Made by a program: the position numbers and the translations under genes. A stretch of DNA of 24,506 nt from Actinomycetota bacterium (GTDB taxonomy: Bacteria > Actinomycetota > Acidimicrobiia > Acidimicrobiales > Ilumatobacteraceae). The notes under the pieces are model-generated. The model was not told the DNA's origin. It searched no databases and worked only from the letters and a program-made list of their open reading frames with translations. Position 1 is the first letter of the stretch; each line of letters opens with the position of its first letter. Below, in pieces: positions 21,875 through 24,506 of this stretch. The DNA is taken from the NCBI GenBank assembly GCA_026393655.1, contig JAPKZT010000129.1, positions 1-24,506 on the forward strand, read 5' to 3'.

Positions 21875-24506
21875 ATGCCTAACGCTCTCGTAATAGTTGA
21901 ATCGCCAGCAAAAGCGAAAACAATTTCAAAATTTCTTGGCGATGGTTTTGATGTGCGTGCATCAGTTGGTCACATTGCTGATCTTCCAAGCAAAGGTTTA
22001 TCAGTTGACGTTGAGAACTCTTTCAAACCAAATTATGAATTAACAGAGCGTGGCGAAAAAATAATAAAAGAACTGAAAGTACTTTTGAAAAGTGCAGATG
22101 AGCTTTATCTAGCAACCGACGAAGACCGTGAGGGTGAGGCGATTGCTGCTCACCTAATGGAGTATCTCAAACCAAAAATCCCCGTGAAACGCATGGTGTT
22201 TCACGAGATCACGAAAACCGCTATCAGTGCAGCCCTTGATCACACCCGTGATATTGACTACAAACTTGTTGATGCTGCCGAAGCACGCCGAATTTTAGAT
22301 CGACTCTACGGCTACGAAGTTTCACCAATCTTGTGGCGCAAGGTAAATCGTGGCTTATCGGCAGGTCGGGTGCAAAGCCCTTCAATCCGCTTAGTTGTCG
22401 AACGCGAAGAAGAACGAATGGCTCATGTGGCTGCCGGCTACTGGGATCTTGAAGCCACGAGTGCGACCACACCTATGTTTACGGCAAGTTTGCAATCTGT
22501 CGATGGCAGCCGAATTGCGATGGGTAAAGATTTCGACTCACTCGGCGTCGTGAAAGAAGGCGTCGTAGTTATCACCGAGTCGCGAGCGACAGATCTAGTT
22601 AACGGCTTAGCCGCCAAAGATCTAACAGTTCGTAGCGTCGAAGATCGACCGTATCGAAAATCTCCTCGAGCGCCATTTATGACGAGCACTCTGCAACAAG
22701 AGGGCGGCAACAAATTGCGCATTACGGCGAGTGAAGTCATGCGTTTAGCACAAGGACTTTACGAAGGTGGATTCATCACCTATATGCGAACCGACAATGT
22801 GATTCTTGCCGACGATGCGTTAACCGCGGTGAGATCAGAAATCACTACCGCATTCGGCCAAGAATTTCTTTCTACTGAGCCGCGAGTTTATAAATCAAAA
22901 GTGAAAAATGCTCAAGAGGCACACGAAGCGATTCGGCCGACACTTCCACTGAGAAGTCCAGAAGTAATCGCTGCTGATGTAAACGCCCGCGAACTATCTC
23001 TCTACAAAATTATTTGGCAGCGCACTCTTGCATCACAAATGGCAGATGCCACTGGCGTAACTGTGACAATCAAACTTGGTGCCACTGCATCTTGTGCGCC
23101 GCTAGCAGACTGTGAGTTTTCAACAAGCGGCACAACAATCAACTTTGCTGGTTATCGCCAGGCATACCAAGAAGTAGAAGACGAAAGTGAATCTGAAGAA
23201 AAAGAAGCGCTCCTTCCGGCAATGAAGGTTGGCGACAACATTCAAATCGACAAATATGCAGCCGATGGACACATGACTTCGCCACCTGCTCGCTACACCG
23301 AGCCAACACTGGTTAAGAAACTTGAAGAACTCGGCATCGGTCGACCGAGCACTTATGCGGCAATTCTCGGAACAATTCTTAATCGTGGTTATGTCTGGAA
23401 AAAAGGCCAAGCCATCGTGCCATCGTGGACAGCATTTGCAGTTGTGCGGCTTATGAAAAATCATTTCACCGAATTAGTTGACTATAAATTTACTGCAACT
23501 GTTGAAGAAGAACTTGACGAAATCTCGCAAGGGCTGCGTGTCAAAGAAGTTTGGCTCGGTGAGTTTTATTATGGCAACGGCAAAGAACTTCCGGGGTTAA
23601 AGCCACTGGTTGAACACAACATCGCGAACATTGATGCCGCTGCGCTTAATGCGTTTCCAGTTGGCATGCACCCAACGACTGGTGAAGAAATTGTTCTGCG
23701 CCCAGGCAAGTTTGGTCCATATGTGCGGTGTGGAGACAACACCGCGTCAGTGCCAGAAACAATGACACCTGATGAATTAAATGTCGAAATTGCCGTCGCA
23801 TTGTTGGCGGCGCCAAAATATATTGACCCAATTGGCGAACTAGATGGGCTCGAAGTGTTTCTAAAAACTGGTCGATACGGGCCGTATGTGCAATGGGGAA
23901 CAATTGAGAATCCTCCACCAGATTTCGAGAAGCCAAAAATGGTTTCGCTGTTCAAGACGATGGCGCTAGAAAATGTAACGATGGTTGAAGCACTTCAACT
24001 TCTTTCGTTACCGCGGACCGTTGGCGCTGACCCAGTAGATGGCGAAATCATCACTGCGCAAAATGGTCGCTACGGCCCATACATCACCAAGGGTAAAGAC
24101 AGTCGCACACTCGAAAGTGAAGACCAAATTTTTACAATCACGATTGAGGCTGCTTTGGCAAAACTTGCCGAACCACGAGTCTTCGGTCGGCGCGGGCCAG
24201 CAAAACCTCCGCTAAAAGAATTTGGAGTTGACCCAGTAAGCAACCGACCAGTCGTGGCTAAAGACGGCAAGTTTGGAACATACGTAACTGATGGCGAAAC
24301 AAACGCAAGTTTGACTCGCGGTGACCGTATTGAGTTTGTTACCGCTGAGCGAGCGTTTGAATTATTAGCGATTCGTCGTGACTACACAGCAACAAATGGC
24401 CCTAGTAAAAAGCGAACCAAAAAGGCCGCCAAACCCAAAAAGTCAATCGCCAAGAAAGCTACAAAATCTCCGGCAGAAAAGACAGTTAAAAAGAAAATAA
24501 AAAAAG
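21875..24506 (+). CDS. topA: DNA topoisomerase I (type IA), C-terminus beyond the window
   Basis: 877 codons are visible from the ATG at 21875 and no stop is reached. Toprim domain: ALVIVESPAKAKTISKFLG with catalytic E9, and LATDEDREGEAIAAHL with D82, D84 and E86. Active-site Tyr303 in FITYMRTDN (Asn where most have Ser). Central domain RGLSAGRVQSPSIRLVVERE, then ELGIGRPSTYAAILGTI. C-terminal repeats GKFGPYV, GRYGPYVQWG, NGRYGPYITKG and DGKFGTYVTDG of the Topo_C_Rpt type. A Lys/Ala-rich tail follows, without zinc fingers, as in actinobacteria. Relaxes negative supercoils. The ATG has no clear ribosome binding site. Confidence 0.97.
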   Translation, partial: MPNALVIVESPAKAKTISKFLGDGFDVRASVGHIADLPSKGLSVDVENSFKPNYELTERGEKIIKELKVLLKSADELYLATDEDREGEAIAAHLMEYLKPKIPVKRMVFHEITKTAISAALDHTRDIDYKLVDAAEARRILDRLYGYEVSPILWRKVNRGLSAGRVQSPSIRLVVEREEERMAHVAAGYWDLEATSATTPMFTASLQSVDGSRIAMGKDFDSLGVVKEGVVVITESRATDLVNGLAAKDLTVRSVEDRPYRKSPRAPFMTSTLQQEGGNKLRITASEVMRLAQGLYEGGFITYMRTDNVILADDALTAVRSEITTAFGQEFLSTEPRVYKSKVKNAQEAHEAIRPTLPLRSPEVIAADVNARELSLYKIIWQRTLASQMADATGVTVTIKLGATASCAPLADCEFSTSGTTINFAGYRQAYQEVEDESESEEKEALLPAMKVGDNIQIDKYAADGHMTSPPARYTEPTLVKKLEELGIGRPSTYAAILGTILNRGYVWKKGQAIVPSWTAFAVVRLMKNHFTELVDYKFTATVEEELDEISQGLRVKEVWLGEFYYGNGKELPGLKPLVEHNIANIDAAALNAFPVGMHPTTGEEIVLRPGKFGPYVRCGDNTASVPETMTPDELNVEIAVALLAAPKYIDPIGELDGLEVFLKTGRYGPYVQWGTIENPPPDFEKPKMVSLFKTMALENVTMVEALQLLSLPRTVGADPVDGEIITAQNGRYGPYITKGKDSRTLESEDQIFTITIEAALAKLAEPRVFGRRGPAKPPLKEFGVDPVSNRPVVAKDGKFGTYVTDGETNASLTRGDRIEFVTAERAFELLAIRRDYTATNGPSKKRTKKAAKPKKSIAKKATKSPAEKTVKKKIKK

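Overview
The window reads like the chromosome of an actinobacterium (Actinomycetota) of moderate GC, plausibly an aquatic Acidimicrobiia-type lineage. This is inferred from: a tad-type cluster in the order TadZ/Ssd-TadA-TadB-TadC-DUF4244-TadE (as in Mycobacterium Rv3660c-Rv3655c), a topoisomerase I with a lysine-rich tail and no visible zinc fingers, a BaxI_1-type membrane protein, several leaderless genes, and a secreted protein with Cys-bounded C-V-N-x-x-T-G-x-x-R-type units. The species cannot be named from the sequence.

Left part (1-4100) looks accessory. It holds a secreted Cys-repeat protein with a fresh 120-bp tandem duplication (minus, running off the left edge), a divergent TetR regulator with two operator-like palindromes between them, an orphan 3' end of a tRNA gene (possible integration scar), a nucleotidyltransferase with its small partner, and a HipBA toxin-antitoxin pair. 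Then come a YcaQ/AlkX-like DNA glycosylase, a cyclophilin and, divergently with overlapping -10 boxes, a DksA/TraR-like protein that has lost its zinc cysteines.

The most interesting region is 6114-10832 (minus), a probable operon: NodU/CmcH carbamoyltransferase, a short SxtJ-like membrane protein, an SGNH hydrolase, a 34-residue cationic amphipathic peptide (a short ORF, easily missed), a SAM-dependent methyltransferase and a DUF1330-like protein. The methyltransferase frame is broken by a single in-frame TGA, placed exactly at the Cys of the motif-I signature (VLEVG-C-GxG). A perfect 5-bp stem-loop lies 16-32 nt after the TGA. The same window encodes a selenocysteine tRNA (selC, anticodon UCA, 17079-17174 minus). 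Together these suggest that the methyltransferase is a selenoprotein (Sec57). A sequencing error or nonsense mutation remains the main alternative.

Divergent from the carbamoyltransferase is a three-gene plus-strand operon of two ferritin-like proteins (one with a clear di-iron ligand set) and an unknown protein. After that come a BaxI_1 membrane protein, an ABM-type monooxygenase, a group 1/2 sigma-70 factor, a pseudouridine catabolism pair (PfkB kinase and PsuG), selC, the tad cluster, RsgA (converging on TadE with an 8-bp overlap) and topA, which runs off the right edge. No gene-free stretch exceeds about 160 bp. No rRNA, CRISPR array, transposase or integrase was seen.
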